DNA of 64,000 nucleotides from an uncultured Alistipes sp. (GCA_949283205.1 CASDSD010000031.1:1-64000); one strand, 5' to 3'; shown: positions 45,368 through 55,426, counted from the first letter of the stretch. Numbers and translations: made by a program. Notes: a model not told the origin generated them from the sequence alone.

Positions 45368-46255
45368 ATGACAGATATTAATTTCAGTATAATTATACCT
45401 CATCGGAACATACATACGCTATTACAGCGCTGTATAGACTCCATCCCTGCACGAGATGATGTGCAGATAATCATTGTTGACGACAACAGCGATCCGAATA
45501 TTGTTGATTTTGACAACTTCCCAGGTAAAAATAATCCTCAAGTCGAGATATATCTCACCAAAGAGGGCAAAGGGGCAGGTTATGCTCGAAATGTCGGATT
45601 AGATCATGCAAAAGGCAAATGGCTATTGTTTGCCGATGCTGATGACTACTTCTCAGAAAATCTGAATAAATTGTTTGACGAGTATCTAAACGCAGATTCT
45701 GATGTAATATATTTGCTCAATGATACATTTGATCAAAAATCAGGCAAAAAGACCGATGTTGATAGTCCGGTCGGTTCAGCCTGCAAGATATACGACTCAA
45801 ATAGCGACCTGTATAATGTATTACGTTATAAGTGTTACGCACCTTGGACCAAAATGGTAAAACGCGATATGATCGTATTGCATAATATTAGATTTGATGA
45901 AGTGAAAGCCTCAAATGACGCTTTTTTCAGCGTAAAAACAGGCTATTACGCTGCCAAAATAGAAGTTTGTCCGTACATAGTATATAATAGGATCATAAGA
46001 CAAGGCTCTCTTCAGTACTCCATAAAAAAAGATTTGTTACTGGATCGAATAAAAGTAGGATACTCTATAAATAATTTCCTGGGTAGCATAGGTAAAATCA
46101 AATATTACAACAACATAAGAAGTTATATAGCTCAACTGCGCGAAATAAGCACCCTGATTTTTTTGCAACAGCTTATTATATTTATTTTCAAAAGCCAACC
46201 TATAATATTGAAGGATGCATTAGTCTGCTTTGTCAATAAATTCAGACATCTCTGA
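45368..46255 (+). CDS. glycosyltransferase family 2
   Basis: The 295-aa GT2 enzyme starts INFSIIIPHRNIHTLLQRCI and has IIVDDNSDPN, RNVGLDHAKGKWLLFADADD and a hydrophobic C-terminal end. It begins 2 nt after the dehydrogenase stop, indicating coupled expression. The sugar donor is unknown; UDP-glucuronate from the preceding gene is possible. Confidence 0.9.
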   Translation: MTDINFSIIIPHRNIHTLLQRCIDSIPARDDVQIIIVDDNSDPNIVDFDNFPGKNNPQVEIYLTKEGKGAGYARNVGLDHAKGKWLLFADADDYFSENLNKLFDEYLNADSDVIYLLNDTFDQKSGKKTDVDSPVGSACKIYDSNSDLYNVLRYKCYAPWTKMVKRDMIVLHNIRFDEVKASNDAFFSVKTGYYAAKIEVCPYIVYNRIIRQGSLQYSIKKDLLLDRIKVGYSINNFLGSIGKIKYYNNIRSYIAQLREISTLIFLQQLIIFIFKSQPIILKDALVCFVNKFRHL

Positions 46256-46299
46256 TTTACATATTGGAATAACACCAATTCAACAGTAGGATTTTTTCC

Positions 46300-46307
46300 T
46301 AAATTTG
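46300..46307 (+). promoter_or_regulatory. -7 box TAAATTTG
   Basis: TAAATTTG matches TAnnTTTG in the 126-nt gap before the Wzy-like gene. No consensus TTG is present, so use of this promoter is uncertain. Confidence 0.4.
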
Positions 46308-46381
46308 TGACGCCAACTAAACAATATTAAAGGTTTTTTGTAAAATGATTAATTGTATATGTATCTAATTACAGCAATCCG

Positions 46382-47749
46382 ATGAAAGGATATGCATGCT
46401 GTGATATAAAATATACTGATACATTACGACTTATTGTAGAGTCTATGTTAACTGCCAAAGCATTGAAAATTAATAAAGCGGCTTTTACAAATGTATTAGC
46501 CGTGCTTCTTATTTTCCTATGCCGATATAATTTTCAATTTGCTTTTTTGCCGTTTACAATGCTACAATTAGTTCAATACTTGGGCATTATATACATAATG
46601 AGTCTAATACTCATGCATATGTTTTCATTTCCCAAATGGTTGAACATATTTTTCCTATACGTATTTGCACTTGGCACCTTCGGTATACTTTCTGCCCTAA
46701 GAGATATAAGTGGTACGTTACCTTTAATCAGAAGTATTCTGAATGTTCCATTTTTTGCTGGAATTACTCTTCTAATAATTAACCTTCTATATAAGAACCA
46801 GAGATTGGAAATCGGAAGATTATTAGACGCATGGATTTATGCATCGATAATACAACTAATAATCACAATCCTGTTCTTCTTGAATAATGAAATATTTAAT
46901 TTTGTATACTCTTTCATCAAGTTGGAATCATCCATTGACGACAGAATTGATTTACTGTCGTTAAGAATGATAGGACTGGGGAATCAATTCTTCGGCGCAG
47001 GCTTCAATTATAGCATTGACATTTTTGTAATGACTTTGATTCCCTATGTCTCGGGATCCAAGATTTATAAAAACAAACTTTTATATTGGACAGTCGTTGT
47101 ATCAATTATTGTTGTCGGAATATTAAGTGCACGAACCTTTTTTGTCGGCCTGGCCTGCGCTCTGCTATTTCTATGTATCCAAAACAGGCACAAAGTAATA
47201 ACTTTTGCCGGCAAATCCATTAAGGCAATTCTTATAATTGTCTTATCTTGCCTAATATTTTATAATGTATTCAAGTCTTATTTAGGCGATATGGAGAATA
47301 CTCTAAATTGGGCATTTGAAATCTTTATCAACTTATTTTCGGGAGAAGGCCTTAGCAGCGATTCAACAGATGTCATGTATAGTATGTACAGATTCCCCGA
47401 AAATACCTCTACATGGCTATTCGGCGATGGCCGATTTTATACTGCAGACGGGCACTACTATATGCGGACTGATATAGGTTTTATACGATTGATATTTTTT
47501 TGGGGATTGCCTTGTACTATTTTGTATTATCTATATCAATTATATTTTGCAAAAATAATTTACAGAAAATCAAAGGTGGTTTGTCTGAAACCGTTTTTAC
47601 TATGTTTTACATTATTTGTGTATCTATGTAACATGAAAGGTTATATTAGCGGAGATTATTTTTTACTGATATTGTTAGTTTTCACAATCAAAGAATACAA
47701 GGCACAACGGTCTAAGCCTCTCAACAGGCAAATCAGAATGATTACATAA
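46382..47749 (+). CDS. O-antigen/capsule polymerase (Wzy-like)
   Basis: The 455-aa protein is an integral membrane protein with about ten hydrophobic segments and one large non-membrane loop near residues 300-370 (MYSMYRFPENTSTWLFGDGR, then GHYYMRTDIGFIR). The D-x-G-x-x-R-type periplasmic loop and overall layout suit Wzy polymerases, which vary greatly in sequence. It would link repeat units delivered by the flippase. An alternative start at 46445 (MLTAKALKINK) would shorten the cytoplasmic N-terminus. Confidence 0.82.
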   Translation: MKGYACCDIKYTDTLRLIVESMLTAKALKINKAAFTNVLAVLLIFLCRYNFQFAFLPFTMLQLVQYLGIIYIMSLILMHMFSFPKWLNIFFLYVFALGTFGILSALRDISGTLPLIRSILNVPFFAGITLLIINLLYKNQRLEIGRLLDAWIYASIIQLIITILFFLNNEIFNFVYSFIKLESSIDDRIDLLSLRMIGLGNQFFGAGFNYSIDIFVMTLIPYVSGSKIYKNKLLYWTVVVSIIVVGILSARTFFVGLACALLFLCIQNRHKVITFAGKSIKAILIIVLSCLIFYNVFKSYLGDMENTLNWAFEIFINLFSGEGLSSDSTDVMYSMYRFPENTSTWLFGDGRFYTADGHYYMRTDIGFIRLIFFWGLPCTILYYLYQLYFAKIIYRKSKVVCLKPFLLCFTLFVYLCNMKGYISGDYFLLILLVFTIKEYKAQRSKPLNRQIRMIT

Positions 47750-48184
47750 TAATTATTGACGTTATACCGACCCTATAAAACCGTGAACAAGAATCATTGC
47801 AATACAATCTTTAAAAGTTAAAGCTCCTTTATAAATACATATTTCTAGAAAGGCGTAAAAACTCGTTACTACATAGACTCCGTACGAGCAACGGACTACA
47901 GTATTAAAACATAGTTAATGTTCAATATACGAGAATCATACCGCCACAACGAAGGCTTTTTATACGTAAAATAACCACACGAAACGACGAATTATAAGAA
48001 CAACATGTGGTCGCACGAGATATTTACATTCTAAATACAAATCTGGATTATTCTCAGTAGCATACGCAGATATATAAAGAAAAATGTTTTACGACATATA
48101 ATGATTTGCTCTAAGCATAATTTAATTTGATACAAGACAATTCAAAGACAACATATAGTAACACTTCTAAAAACCAGAATAGCA
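47750..48184. other. AT-rich intergenic gap
   Basis: No gene, RNA or clear promoter is recognised in these 435 nt, which are rich in A and T and full of stops. A deleted or degraded gene is possible. Confidence 0.5.
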
Positions 48185-49276
48185 ATGCATAAGAACAAAA
48201 AAATTTTATTCTTTATCTCTTCAATAAATATTGGAGGCGTTGAGAAAGTTATGGTCGATTACGCCAACCTCCTTTATAAGGATGGGTATGAGATACATTA
48301 TGTAGTTATGCATCCTATTGTCAGGTCTGGATCTTTTGTTAACATGATATCAAGCGGGATAAAGATATACACGTTAAATTGCCAAAGGATCAGGAACAGC
48401 ATATTTCGTCTTCGTAAAATCGTAAAAAACATAAAGCCTGACATCATTATAACCGAAAATGAAAGAGTCTTATCGGTTGTAGCCGTAAAATTCTTAATAC
48501 CGTTTTCTCCGTTTAAGATTATAGAAACTCAGCATAGTTTTTTTGATAATGCAGAGTTGCGGCATGCCAAATTATCTTTGGTCATAACCAAATTTTGTGC
48601 TAACTTCTGCTATAAAATAATAGCTGTAAGCAAATCCATAGCATCAATGCTAAAAGAGCAGATACATATTTCACCCAATAAGATTGTAACGATATATAAT
48701 CCAATTGATATAAATAGAATTAAAGCATTAGCTTCAACAGGAAAGTGCGATTTTGACAATTTCATCCTATTTGTCGGACGATTAAGCGTAGTAAAGAACA
48801 TACCATTACTCATAAACGCGTTTAACATATTACACCGTAGATTTCCAACCATACGGCTTGTCATAATAGGAGAGGGTGAGGAGAGAATACGAATAAAAAG
48901 AATGATTGAAAATCTAAGATTATCTGAATACGTGACCATGTTGGGGTCTTTGAACAACCCGTATCCATATATACTCAAATCAAAGTTAGTTGTTATCCCG
49001 TCCACATCTGAAGGATTGCCTCTAGTTATTTTGGAGAGTTTATTATTGGGAAAGACCATTGTCTCTACTCCGCACACGGGTGCAAAGGAACTTCTGTCAG
49101 CCAATAAACTTGGGTACGTATCCAAGTCTTTCAATGATCCCGCTGAACTTGCCGAATTGATGGAAACCGCGATCAACCATCCGATTCCAAAACAACTACT
49201 GACCAATTATTCATCTGGTTTTGATACCAATAATAAGGCAAAAGAAATTACTTCGATGTGGCAGAAACTAAATTAA
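48185..49276 (+). CDS. glycosyltransferase family 4
   Basis: The 363-aa GT-B enzyme starts ILFFISSINIGGVEKVMVDY. Its C-terminal domain has ILFVGRLSVVKNIPLLINAF, VIIGEGEER and the GT4 E-x7-E region in PSTSEGLPLVILESLLLGK. It transfers a sugar, retaining the donor anomeric configuration, in repeat-unit assembly. The next gene starts 2 nt after its stop. Confidence 0.93.
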   Translation: MHKNKKILFFISSINIGGVEKVMVDYANLLYKDGYEIHYVVMHPIVRSGSFVNMISSGIKIYTLNCQRIRNSIFRLRKIVKNIKPDIIITENERVLSVVAVKFLIPFSPFKIIETQHSFFDNAELRHAKLSLVITKFCANFCYKIIAVSKSIASMLKEQIHISPNKIVTIYNPIDINRIKALASTGKCDFDNFILFVGRLSVVKNIPLLINAFNILHRRFPTIRLVIIGEGEERIRIKRMIENLRLSEYVTMLGSLNNPYPYILKSKLVVIPSTSEGLPLVILESLLLGKTIVSTPHTGAKELLSANKLGYVSKSFNDPAELAELMETAINHPIPKQLLTNYSSGFDTNNKAKEITSMWQKLN

Positions 49277-49278
49277 TT

Positions 49279-50298
49279 ATGATTTCTATAATTTTGCCAG
49301 TTTACAACGTTGCACCTTATCTCAGCAGATGCTTGCACTCAATTGAGTTTCGTATCTCTGCAGGAGATCAGATAATCATAGTCAATGACGGTTCGACCGA
49401 TAATTCACAAGAAATTATTGATTCGTTTACATCTATATTCCCATCTGTAATCTCTGTAAAGCAGGCAAACAAAGGACTGAGTGCAGCAAGAAACACTGGA
49501 CTTAAATATGCCACCGGAGAGTATATTTGGTTTATAGACTCGGATGACTATATAGACAAAGATGAATTTGAGCCTATAGCCGATATGCTTTGTCGCAGAG
49601 ATTATGCACCTGACATCATATGTTTTGGCCGGACAGAGGTTTATTCGCCAAAACATACCTTTAAGATGCCCATACACTTGGAAACAGGTTATTATAACTC
49701 AGGTGCACAGTATTTCTCAAAATCTATGAATGATGGCAGTTATAGGACAAATGTTTGGGATAAGATACTTAAGCGAGAACTGATACATAATCACAATCTT
49801 AAATTTGAAGAAGGCTTGCTATATGAAGATATGTTATTTTGTTTGCAGGCATTCATGTATGCCGGGAATATAGCTGTATGCCACTGTTATCCATATTGTT
49901 ATATTCACTACAACAGCAACAGTATTACAAAAAAGGTAAGTAAAAAGCACTTGGATGTGCTTACATTTATAGAGAAGGCTACATATTTCATCAAAAAAGG
50001 CGATTTCCAAATACATGAAAATTCTAAAGAGTTTCAATTACTCATTTTCAACTGGGTGTCTTCCTGCTTGATGAATAAATATGCTTATATGTCACTTTTC
50101 AATGATGACGCAAAATACATCTATGAAAAGATAATGGATAATAGAATCTTCATAAATTCAGCCAAGTATTGCAGCCGTGCAGAAATTAGCTTCAGATATA
50201 AGCTGTTCGCAAAACTACTGCTACTGTCCCCGACCATATACAAAATAACTTTGCATATGGCATTAAAAGTTCAAAACATAAGACTTAAATACATTTAA
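49279..50298 (+). CDS. glycosyltransferase family 2
   Basis: The 339-aa GT2 enzyme starts ISIILPVYNVAPYLSRCLHS and has IIVNDGSTDNSQEIID, ARNTGLKYATGEYIWFIDSD and DKILKRELI with an LLYEDMLF acid block. It is the last gene of the plus-strand locus and precedes a terminator hairpin. The ATG at 49279 was chosen over an in-frame TTG/ATG inside the previous gene because the family begins here. Confidence 0.92.
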   Translation: MISIILPVYNVAPYLSRCLHSIEFRISAGDQIIIVNDGSTDNSQEIIDSFTSIFPSVISVKQANKGLSAARNTGLKYATGEYIWFIDSDDYIDKDEFEPIADMLCRRDYAPDIICFGRTEVYSPKHTFKMPIHLETGYYNSGAQYFSKSMNDGSYRTNVWDKILKRELIHNHNLKFEEGLLYEDMLFCLQAFMYAGNIAVCHCYPYCYIHYNSNSITKKVSKKHLDVLTFIEKATYFIKKGDFQIHENSKEFQLLIFNWVSSCLMNKYAYMSLFNDDAKYIYEKIMDNRIFINSAKYCSRAEISFRYKLFAKLLLLSPTIYKITLHMALKVQNIRLKYI

Positions 50299-51028
50299 CA
50301 CAAGATACGAGGAGTTTCATCACAAAAACGATACACCATACATAAAGGGACACATGATTTAGAGCAAATAATATTAATAACACCAATTCATATTATTTGC
50401 TCTTTATTATTTTTATTACCATCGCCGGTACCAAATATATCCTTAACCACAGAATGGATTGCCACGACAAAATCCATAAATAGTATAAAAGGTTAATCTG
50501 CGTTCACATACTTTTATTTGCGCATTTCTCCATCTATATAATACAGCAATATTATTTACTCGATATATAACCTCATTATATAGGTTATATGCACGCCATC
50601 GAATACACATCTTGTGAAATGCTCATCATCGATAAAACTCTTATTTTGTAAATACAAATCGAAAAAGAGGACATCTATATTGCGTTGCCAACCCATTCTA
50701 AACACAATTCAATAAACATGACAACAATAGTAGTCTAACACAATCTAAACATCGTTATCACAAAACTCTATATACATCGAGTGTTTATTTCACTAACATA
50801 AAAATATTTTTCCAAATAGAATTTTTACACCAGTGGTAACCAAATATTTCACTCATTGATAATAAACCTGTTACATTGACATAATCACCACATAATCATT
50901 GTCTAAACACTGCAAAGAAAAAGACATGAAAAAATCAAAATTAAGACATCAGATAACCATATTTTAATCACATTCCGAAAGGCACTACTAAGATGTAAAA
51001 AATATTTTCTGATCATATATGCACACTT
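50299..51028. other. AT-rich gene-poor stretch before tRNA-Gly
   Basis: Apart from the terminator at 50361-50414, nothing is recognised. The stretch keeps the low GC of the locus and probably marks its right end. Confidence 0.6.
50361..50414 (+). terminator. terminator of the polysaccharide locus
   Basis: AGAGCAAATAATA (50361-50373) pairs with TATTATTTGCTCT (50391-50403) over a 17-nt loop, followed by TTATTATTTTT. It is 62 nt after the last glycosyltransferase gene. Confidence 0.75.
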
Positions 51029-51066
51029 AAAAAGAAAGGTCCTGTATAATAAATATACAGGACCTT
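51029..51066 (-). terminator. terminator of tRNA-Gly transcript
   Basis: On the minus strand AAGGTCCTGTATA and TATACAGGACCTT form a perfect 13-bp stem with a 4-nt loop, followed by a T-rich run, 45 nt beyond the tRNA 3' end. Confidence 0.8.
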
Positions 51067-51111
51067 AACATGTCCAACTAATATACCATGTGTGCTCTTT
51101 TCAGGTACAAG

Positions 51112-51184
51112 AGCGGTAAGCGGGACTCGAACCCGTGACCCTTGGCTTGGGAAGCCAATGCTCTACCAACTGAGCTACTACCGC
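51112..51184 (-). tRNA. tRNA-Gly (anticodon CCC)
   Basis: The minus strand folds into a 73-nt cloverleaf. The acceptor arms are GCGGTAG and TTACCGC, and the D-stem is GCTC/GAGC. The anticodon arm TTGGC-TTCCCAA-GCCAA gives anticodon CCC, reading GGG. The T-loop is TTCGAGT. The outermost T-stem pair is an A-C mismatch. CCA is not encoded. It lies at the right border of the AT-rich locus. Confidence 0.95.
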
Positions 51185-51364
51185 ATACGTTCGGGCAGCG
51201 TCGGCGCACCGAAGGTGTCAGCGCACTACCCGAGTGCAAATATACAAAATTTAACGTAATACCGAACCGACTTCACATTTTTTCATTCTCCGTTGCCGCC
51301 AGCGGCATCCCGCGCATATATAAAACCCGACCGATCGCTGCTGCCGGCGAAGAGAGGGGGGGGG

Positions 51365-51833
51365 CAATGGCGCATATGGCCAACGGCGTGGATATCAAGC
51401 ACACAGATGACCAATGGCGTGAGAGCCAGAGTTGTGGGTGTCAGGCGCGCAGATAGCCAATGGCATATTGTGGCCAAGGTTGTGTATACCCAGCGCGTCG
51501 ATAACCAAGCGCGTGGATGCCAAGGGCGCAGATGGCCAATGGCATAGATGATCAAAGCGTAATTAGCCCAGCGCGCAGAGGACCAACGGTGTGGGTGGGT
51601 GTCAATCCATCTTCGGCACGGCGAGGAATGCCGACTGCGGCACCCGGCGTATACATAAAACCATGTCCGTCCGCTAAAGTCAACAAATAGGGGCCAATGG
51701 CATATTGTGGCCAAGGTTGTGGATACCCAGCGCGTAGATAACCCAGCGCGTGGATGCCAAGGGCGCAGATGGCCAATGGCATAGATGACCAAGGCGTAAG
51801 TAGCCTAGCGCGCGAGGACCAACGGTGTGGGTA
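51365..51833. repeat. 15-bp minisatellite between tRNA-Gly and lepA
   Basis: Degenerate 15-bp units of the form CCnA(G/A)nGCGnnGATnn run almost without break in two blocks, about 51365-51600 and 51694-51833. Examples are CCCAGCGCGTAGATA and GCCAAGGGCGCAGAT. No promoter or conserved frame is seen. The repeat also yields pseudo-pentapeptide frames on the minus strand, which I do not regard as genes. Confidence 0.85.
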
Positions 51834-51880
51834 GGCGTCAATCCATCTTCAGTACGGCGAGGAATGCCGACTGCGGCACC
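51457..51880. repeat. 237-bp duplication including the 3' end of lepA
   Basis: The segment 51457-51644 closely repeats 51694-51880, offset 236-237 bp. The part at 51602-51644 is a copy of the last 13 codons and stop of lepA ([12 protein letters not shown], stop), with L to P and silent changes. A third, weaker copy seems to begin near 51299 (GCGGCATCCCGCGCATA). The unit thus holds a lepA tail, minisatellite and spacer. Confidence 0.85.
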
Positions 51881-53628
51881 TGGACCTGCCCCACCTGACG
51901 CATACGTTTCTTACCGGCCTTCTGCTTTTCAAGGAGTTTGCGTTTACGCGATATGTCGCCGCCGTAGCACTTCGCCGTCACATCCTTACGCACAGCCTTC
52001 ACCGTCTCGCGGGCGATGATCTTAGCGCCGATGGCGGCCTGAATGGCTATGTCGAACTGCTGGCGCGGGATCAGCTCCTTGAGTTTCTCGCACATCTTGC
52101 GGCCGAAGTCGTAGGCGTGGTCGGCATATATGAGCGACGAAAGGGCGTCGACGGGCTCGCCGTTGAGCAGGATGTCGAGCTTCGCCAGACGGCTCGGCTC
52201 GTAGCCCGTACGGTGGTAATCGAACGACGCATATCCCTTCGAGATGCTCTTCAGCTTGTCGTAGAAGTCGAATACGATCTCCGACAGTGGCATGTCGAAA
52301 TTTATCTCGACGCGGTCCTGCGTGATGAACGTCTGGTTCTTCATCACGCCGCGCTTGTCGATGCAGAGCTTTATCACGGGGCCCATGAAGTCGGCCTTCG
52401 TTATTATCTGGGCGAGGATATACGGCTCCTCGATCTTCGCCACCTTCGTTATCTCGGGCAGGCCCGAGGGGTTATGCACCTCGAGCACCTCGCCCGACGT
52501 AGTGGTTATGCGGTACGATACGTTGGGGACGGTGGTGATGACATCCATGTCGAACTCGCGGTAGAGACGCTCCTGTATGATCTCCATATGGAGCAGTCCG
52601 AGGAAACCGCATCGGAAGCCGAATCCCAAAGCGAGCGAACTCTCGGGCTCGAACGTCAGCGAGGCGTCGTTGAGCTGCAACTTCTCGAGCGAAGCGCGCA
52701 GATCCTCGTACTGGTCTGCCTCAACGGGATATACGCCCGCGAAGACCATCGGCTTGACATCCTCGAAGCCGGCAATGGCCTCGGTGCAGGGGCGGTCCAC
52801 CGAGGTGATCGTATCGCCCACCTTGACGTCGGTCGAAGTCTTGATGCCCGAACATATATATCCCACATCGCCCGCACGCAGCTCCTCGCGCGGCTGCAAC
52901 TTGAGCTTCAGAACGCCGATCTCGTCGGCCTCGTAGTCGCTGCCCGTATTGAAGAACTTGACATGCTCACCCTTGCGCAGCGTGCCGTTGAAGATGCGGT
53001 AATAGGCTATGATGCCGCGGAAGGGATTGAACACCGAGTCGAAGATCAGAGCCTGCAAGGGGGCGTTGTCGTCACCCTTGGGAGCTGGCACACGCGCCAC
53101 GATGGCCTCCAGAAGCTCCTCGACACCCTGCCCCGTCTTTCCCGAAGCAAGCAGTATCTCGTCCTCGCGGCAGCCTATGAGGTCTATGACCTGATCCTTC
53201 ACCTCGTCGATCATGGCCGACTCGACATCTATCTTGTTCAGCACGGGGATGATCTCCAGATCGTGCCCTATGGCCAGATAGAGGTTCGATATGGTCTGTG
53301 CCTGAATGCCCTGCGTGGCGTCCACCACGAGCAGCGCCCCCTCGCACGAAGCGATGGCACGCGACACCTCGTACGAGAAATCGACGTGTCCCGGCGTATC
53401 GATCAGGTTCAGGATGTACTTCTGGCCGTCGCGGGCGCGATACTCCATCTGTATGGCGTGGCTCTTGATGGTGATGCCCTTCTCGCGCTCGAGGTCCATG
53501 TCGTCCAGCACCTGATTCTGCATTTCGCGCTGGTTGAGCGTATTGGTCTTCTCGAGCAGGCGGTCCGCCAGAGTCGATTTACCGTGGTCGATATGAGCTA
53601 TGATACAAAAGTTGCGTATGTTTTTCAT
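51838..53628 (-). CDS. lepA: elongation factor 4 (LepA)
   Basis: The 596-aa translational GTPase has G1 [16 protein letters not shown], then [15 protein letters not shown]3 [15 protein letters not shown] and G4 NKID. The LepA-specific C-terminal domain includes [20 protein letters not shown]. It remodels stalled ribosomes by back-translocation. The family start [15 protein letters not shown] sets the ATG at 53628 and excludes a longer frame. Its last 13 codons are duplicated downstream in the minisatellite region. Confidence 0.97.
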   Translation of the reverse strand: MKNIRNFCIIAHIDHGKSTLADRLLEKTNTLNQREMQNQVLDDMDLEREKGITIKSHAIQMEYRARDGQKYILNLIDTPGHVDFSYEVSRAIASCEGALLVVDATQGIQAQTISNLYLAIGHDLEIIPVLNKIDVESAMIDEVKDQVIDLIGCREDEILLASGKTGQGVEELLEAIVARVPAPKGDDNAPLQALIFDSVFNPFRGIIAYYRIFNGTLRKGEHVKFFNTGSDYEADEIGVLKLKLQPREELRAGDVGYICSGIKTSTDVKVGDTITSVDRPCTEAIAGFEDVKPMVFAGVYPVEADQYEDLRASLEKLQLNDASLTFEPESSLALGFGFRCGFLGLLHMEIIQERLYREFDMDVITTVPNVSYRITTTSGEVLEVHNPSGLPEITKVAKIEEPYILAQIITKADFMGPVIKLCIDKRGVMKNQTFITQDRVEINFDMPLSEIVFDFYDKLKSISKGYASFDYHRTGYEPSRLAKLDILLNGEPVDALSSLIYADHAYDFGRKMCEKLKELIPRQQFDIAIQAAIGAKIIARETVKAVRKDVTAKCYGGDISRKRKLLEKQKAGKKRMRQVGQVQVPQSAFLAVLKMD

Positions 53629-53658
53629 TATAAGTCCGCATTGTGTGCATAATGTGTG

Positions 53659-53666
53659 CAAAGATA
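53659..53666 (-). promoter_or_regulatory. -7 box of lepA
   Basis: TATCTTTG on the minus strand lies 30 nt before the lepA ATG. No TTG is found at the consensus distance. Confidence 0.55.
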
Positions 53667-53755
53667 CGCAAAAAACATGATGCCGGCGGCATTTTGTGCC
53701 GAAAAAGCACTGCGCGGTCTCTTCGCGCAGATGATACGCCCGGCCGTTTCCCACG

Positions 53756-53784
53756 AAAAAAGGCCGCCCGCAAAGCGGACGGCC
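53756..53784 (-). terminator. terminator of PCMD lipoprotein gene
   Basis: GGCCGCCCGC (53762-53771) and GCGGACGGCC (53775-53784) form a 10-bp stem with one mismatch and an AAA loop. On the minus strand it is followed by a run of T. It lies 23 nt beyond the lipoprotein stop. Confidence 0.85.
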
Positions 53785-53806
53785 CTCGCAAAAACTCTAT
53801 ACAATT

Positions 53807-55372
53807 CTAATAAACCCACTCTATATCGTCGATATAAAGTTCGTTGTCGGGATTGCCGCAGAGGTAGTCGCCGTACTTGCTCGAGGCGAACGAGATGACG
53901 AGCGAGTAGTTGCCGTCCGTGGGGCGCGCCTCCTTGTCTCGGTAAATTAGGTAAATCGTCTTCTCGACCCAGCCGTTGCTGTTCTCCTCGATTGTCGAGG
54001 CGCCGAACGCTATCACGGCACCCTCGGCCGTCGAGGCATCCACCATGGGATCGAAGCCGTTGATCTGATCCTCGGCCACGCCCAGGCCCGAATATACCGA
54101 GTGACGGGCGTTCCAGTCGGTTATGCAGACGAATATCGACGCCGGGTCGACATCGTCCGTCGTCAGCTCGCCCTCCTTAAGGCCCAGCGAGACGATGTTG
54201 CCCACCGTAGCCTTGTAGCGCAGCTTCAACGCACGCGGACGGGCCGTATAGGTGTACTGGCGGCCGAAATCGGCATAGCCCGCGATACCCGCCATGCGGA
54301 ACTCGCCCGTGAAGAGGTTGCCCGCAGCGAAGATGCCGAAGGTGCTCTTACCCTTGAGCAGGGCTGCCGTGTCGTCGCTCCCCTCCTCCGCATACGGCGT
54401 GCAGAGGGTCTGCGTGAAGGCGTTGTTGCCGTTGCTCCAGAAGGCCTCCTCGGCCGAGGCGTTGGGATAATACACGGCCGCACTCCCCGTAGATCCGTAA
54501 CCGACATACTGGCTCCATGCCTGCATGTCACCGTTGGGGATCGCGTCGCCGGCGGCCGTCGCGAACGACGTCTCCGACACCGGCTCGCCGTCCACGGTCA
54601 AGCGGCACTCGTATGTATGGCCTGCGAACACGCCGCTCTCACCGTCCAGCTGCCACAGCCCCTCGGCCTCGCTTCCGATCCACTCGGGGGCGATGGTTCC
54701 CGTGTAGAAACCGTTGCCGGCATCGGCCACGGCGGCCGCATGCCATGTCTGCTCGCCATCACGGCGGTACTCCATGGCCACCTCGCCGCCATCGGGAACC
54801 TCGGCCGTCAGCGTAGCGGTATTGAGCCACAGGTCGGCGTCACCGTTGTACGATATCTTGGGATCAGCGTCCGATATGTGGAACTTGAGCGTCTCGCGCG
54901 CCGTCTGATTCGAGGCGTCGGTCACCGTCAGCTCGAAATTGTGGTTCGAGTCGCGCTCATGGCCGTTGTAGAGCTGCTTGATAAGAGGTATGAAGGCCGA
55001 TATGTCGAACGAAAGCTCCGTCGCTCCCGTCACCTCGGCACCCACGGGGAATCCCAGATCGGCCAGCGCCGCCGACATGTCATCCGATGCGGGCGCCGTA
55101 AGCTCCATCTCTGTCGAGAGGCCTATGGCGCCGAGCAGTTCGTCCGTGAGCAGCGGCGAAGAGATCTTCACCGAAAACTTCTCTATGCCGCCCTCGGCCT
55201 TGACATCTACCTTCACCGTCATGGGGTCTCCCGTGATCTCATGCACCTGCGTTATATCCATTCCGTCGAGCGAGATAGACGGTCCGGCCGGTGCCGGCGT
55301 GTCGTTATTGTTGCACGCCACGAGCGACAAGGCCGCAACGGCCGTCGCGAAGATTGGAAATAGTCGTTTCAT
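53807..55372 (-). CDS. PCMD-domain lipoprotein
   Basis: The 521-aa product has a lipoprotein signal with Cys20 in LSLVACNNND. An N-terminal half of Ig/DUF4493-like character follows (about 30-260). A C-terminal PCMD domain follows (putative carbohydrate metabolism domain, about 275-521), with NGDMQAWSQYVGYG, RPRALKLRYKATVG, ASIFVCITDWN and the closing NPDNELYIDDIEWVY. Structures of this family resemble carbohydrate-binding modules, but the ligand is unknown. It is probably surface or periplasm exposed and is transcribed alone. Confidence 0.86.
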   Translation of the reverse strand: MKRLFPIFATAVAALSLVACNNNDTPAPAGPSISLDGMDITQVHEITGDPMTVKVDVKAEGGIEKFSVKISSPLLTDELLGAIGLSTEMELTAPASDDMSAALADLGFPVGAEVTGATELSFDISAFIPLIKQLYNGHERDSNHNFELTVTDASNQTARETLKFHISDADPKISYNGDADLWLNTATLTAEVPDGGEVAMEYRRDGEQTWHAAAVADAGNGFYTGTIAPEWIGSEAEGLWQLDGESGVFAGHTYECRLTVDGEPVSETSFATAAGDAIPNGDMQAWSQYVGYGSTGSAAVYYPNASAEEAFWSNGNNAFTQTLCTPYAEEGSDDTAALLKGKSTFGIFAAGNLFTGEFRMAGIAGYADFGRQYTYTARPRALKLRYKATVGNIVSLGLKEGELTTDDVDPASIFVCITDWNARHSVYSGLGVAEDQINGFDPMVDASTAEGAVIAFGASTIEENSNGWVEKTIYLIYRDKEARPTDGNYSLVISFASSKYGDYLCGNPDNELYIDDIEWVY

Positions 55373-55418
55373 AGCAATATTATTTAACTGTGATACATTA
55401 TCCGTCGCACATTTTTGA

Positions 55419-55426
55419 CAAAAATA
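55419..55426 (-). promoter_or_regulatory. candidate -7 box of PCMD gene
   Basis: TATTTTTG on the minus strand fits TAnnTTTG about 46 nt before the ATG. No TTG was found at the consensus distance. Confidence 0.45.

Noticed and set aside
50299..51111. Integrase or insertion sequence at the tRNA-Gly edge
   Set aside because: No integrase, transposase or terminal inverted repeat could be found despite the tRNA and the change in base composition.
51283..51792. 169-codon minus-strand frame in the minisatellite
   Set aside because: It is produced by the 15-bp periodic repeat and crosses the duplicated lepA tail in the wrong frame; no promoter or family match.
51365..51833. CRISPR-like array
   Set aside because: The units are 15 bp, degenerate and contiguous, without unique spacers, and no cas genes are present.
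53629..53754. Longer lepA start at 53754
   Set aside because: The extra N-terminus lies upstream of the -7 box and is not part of the LepA family; the start MKNIRNF at 53628 is standard.
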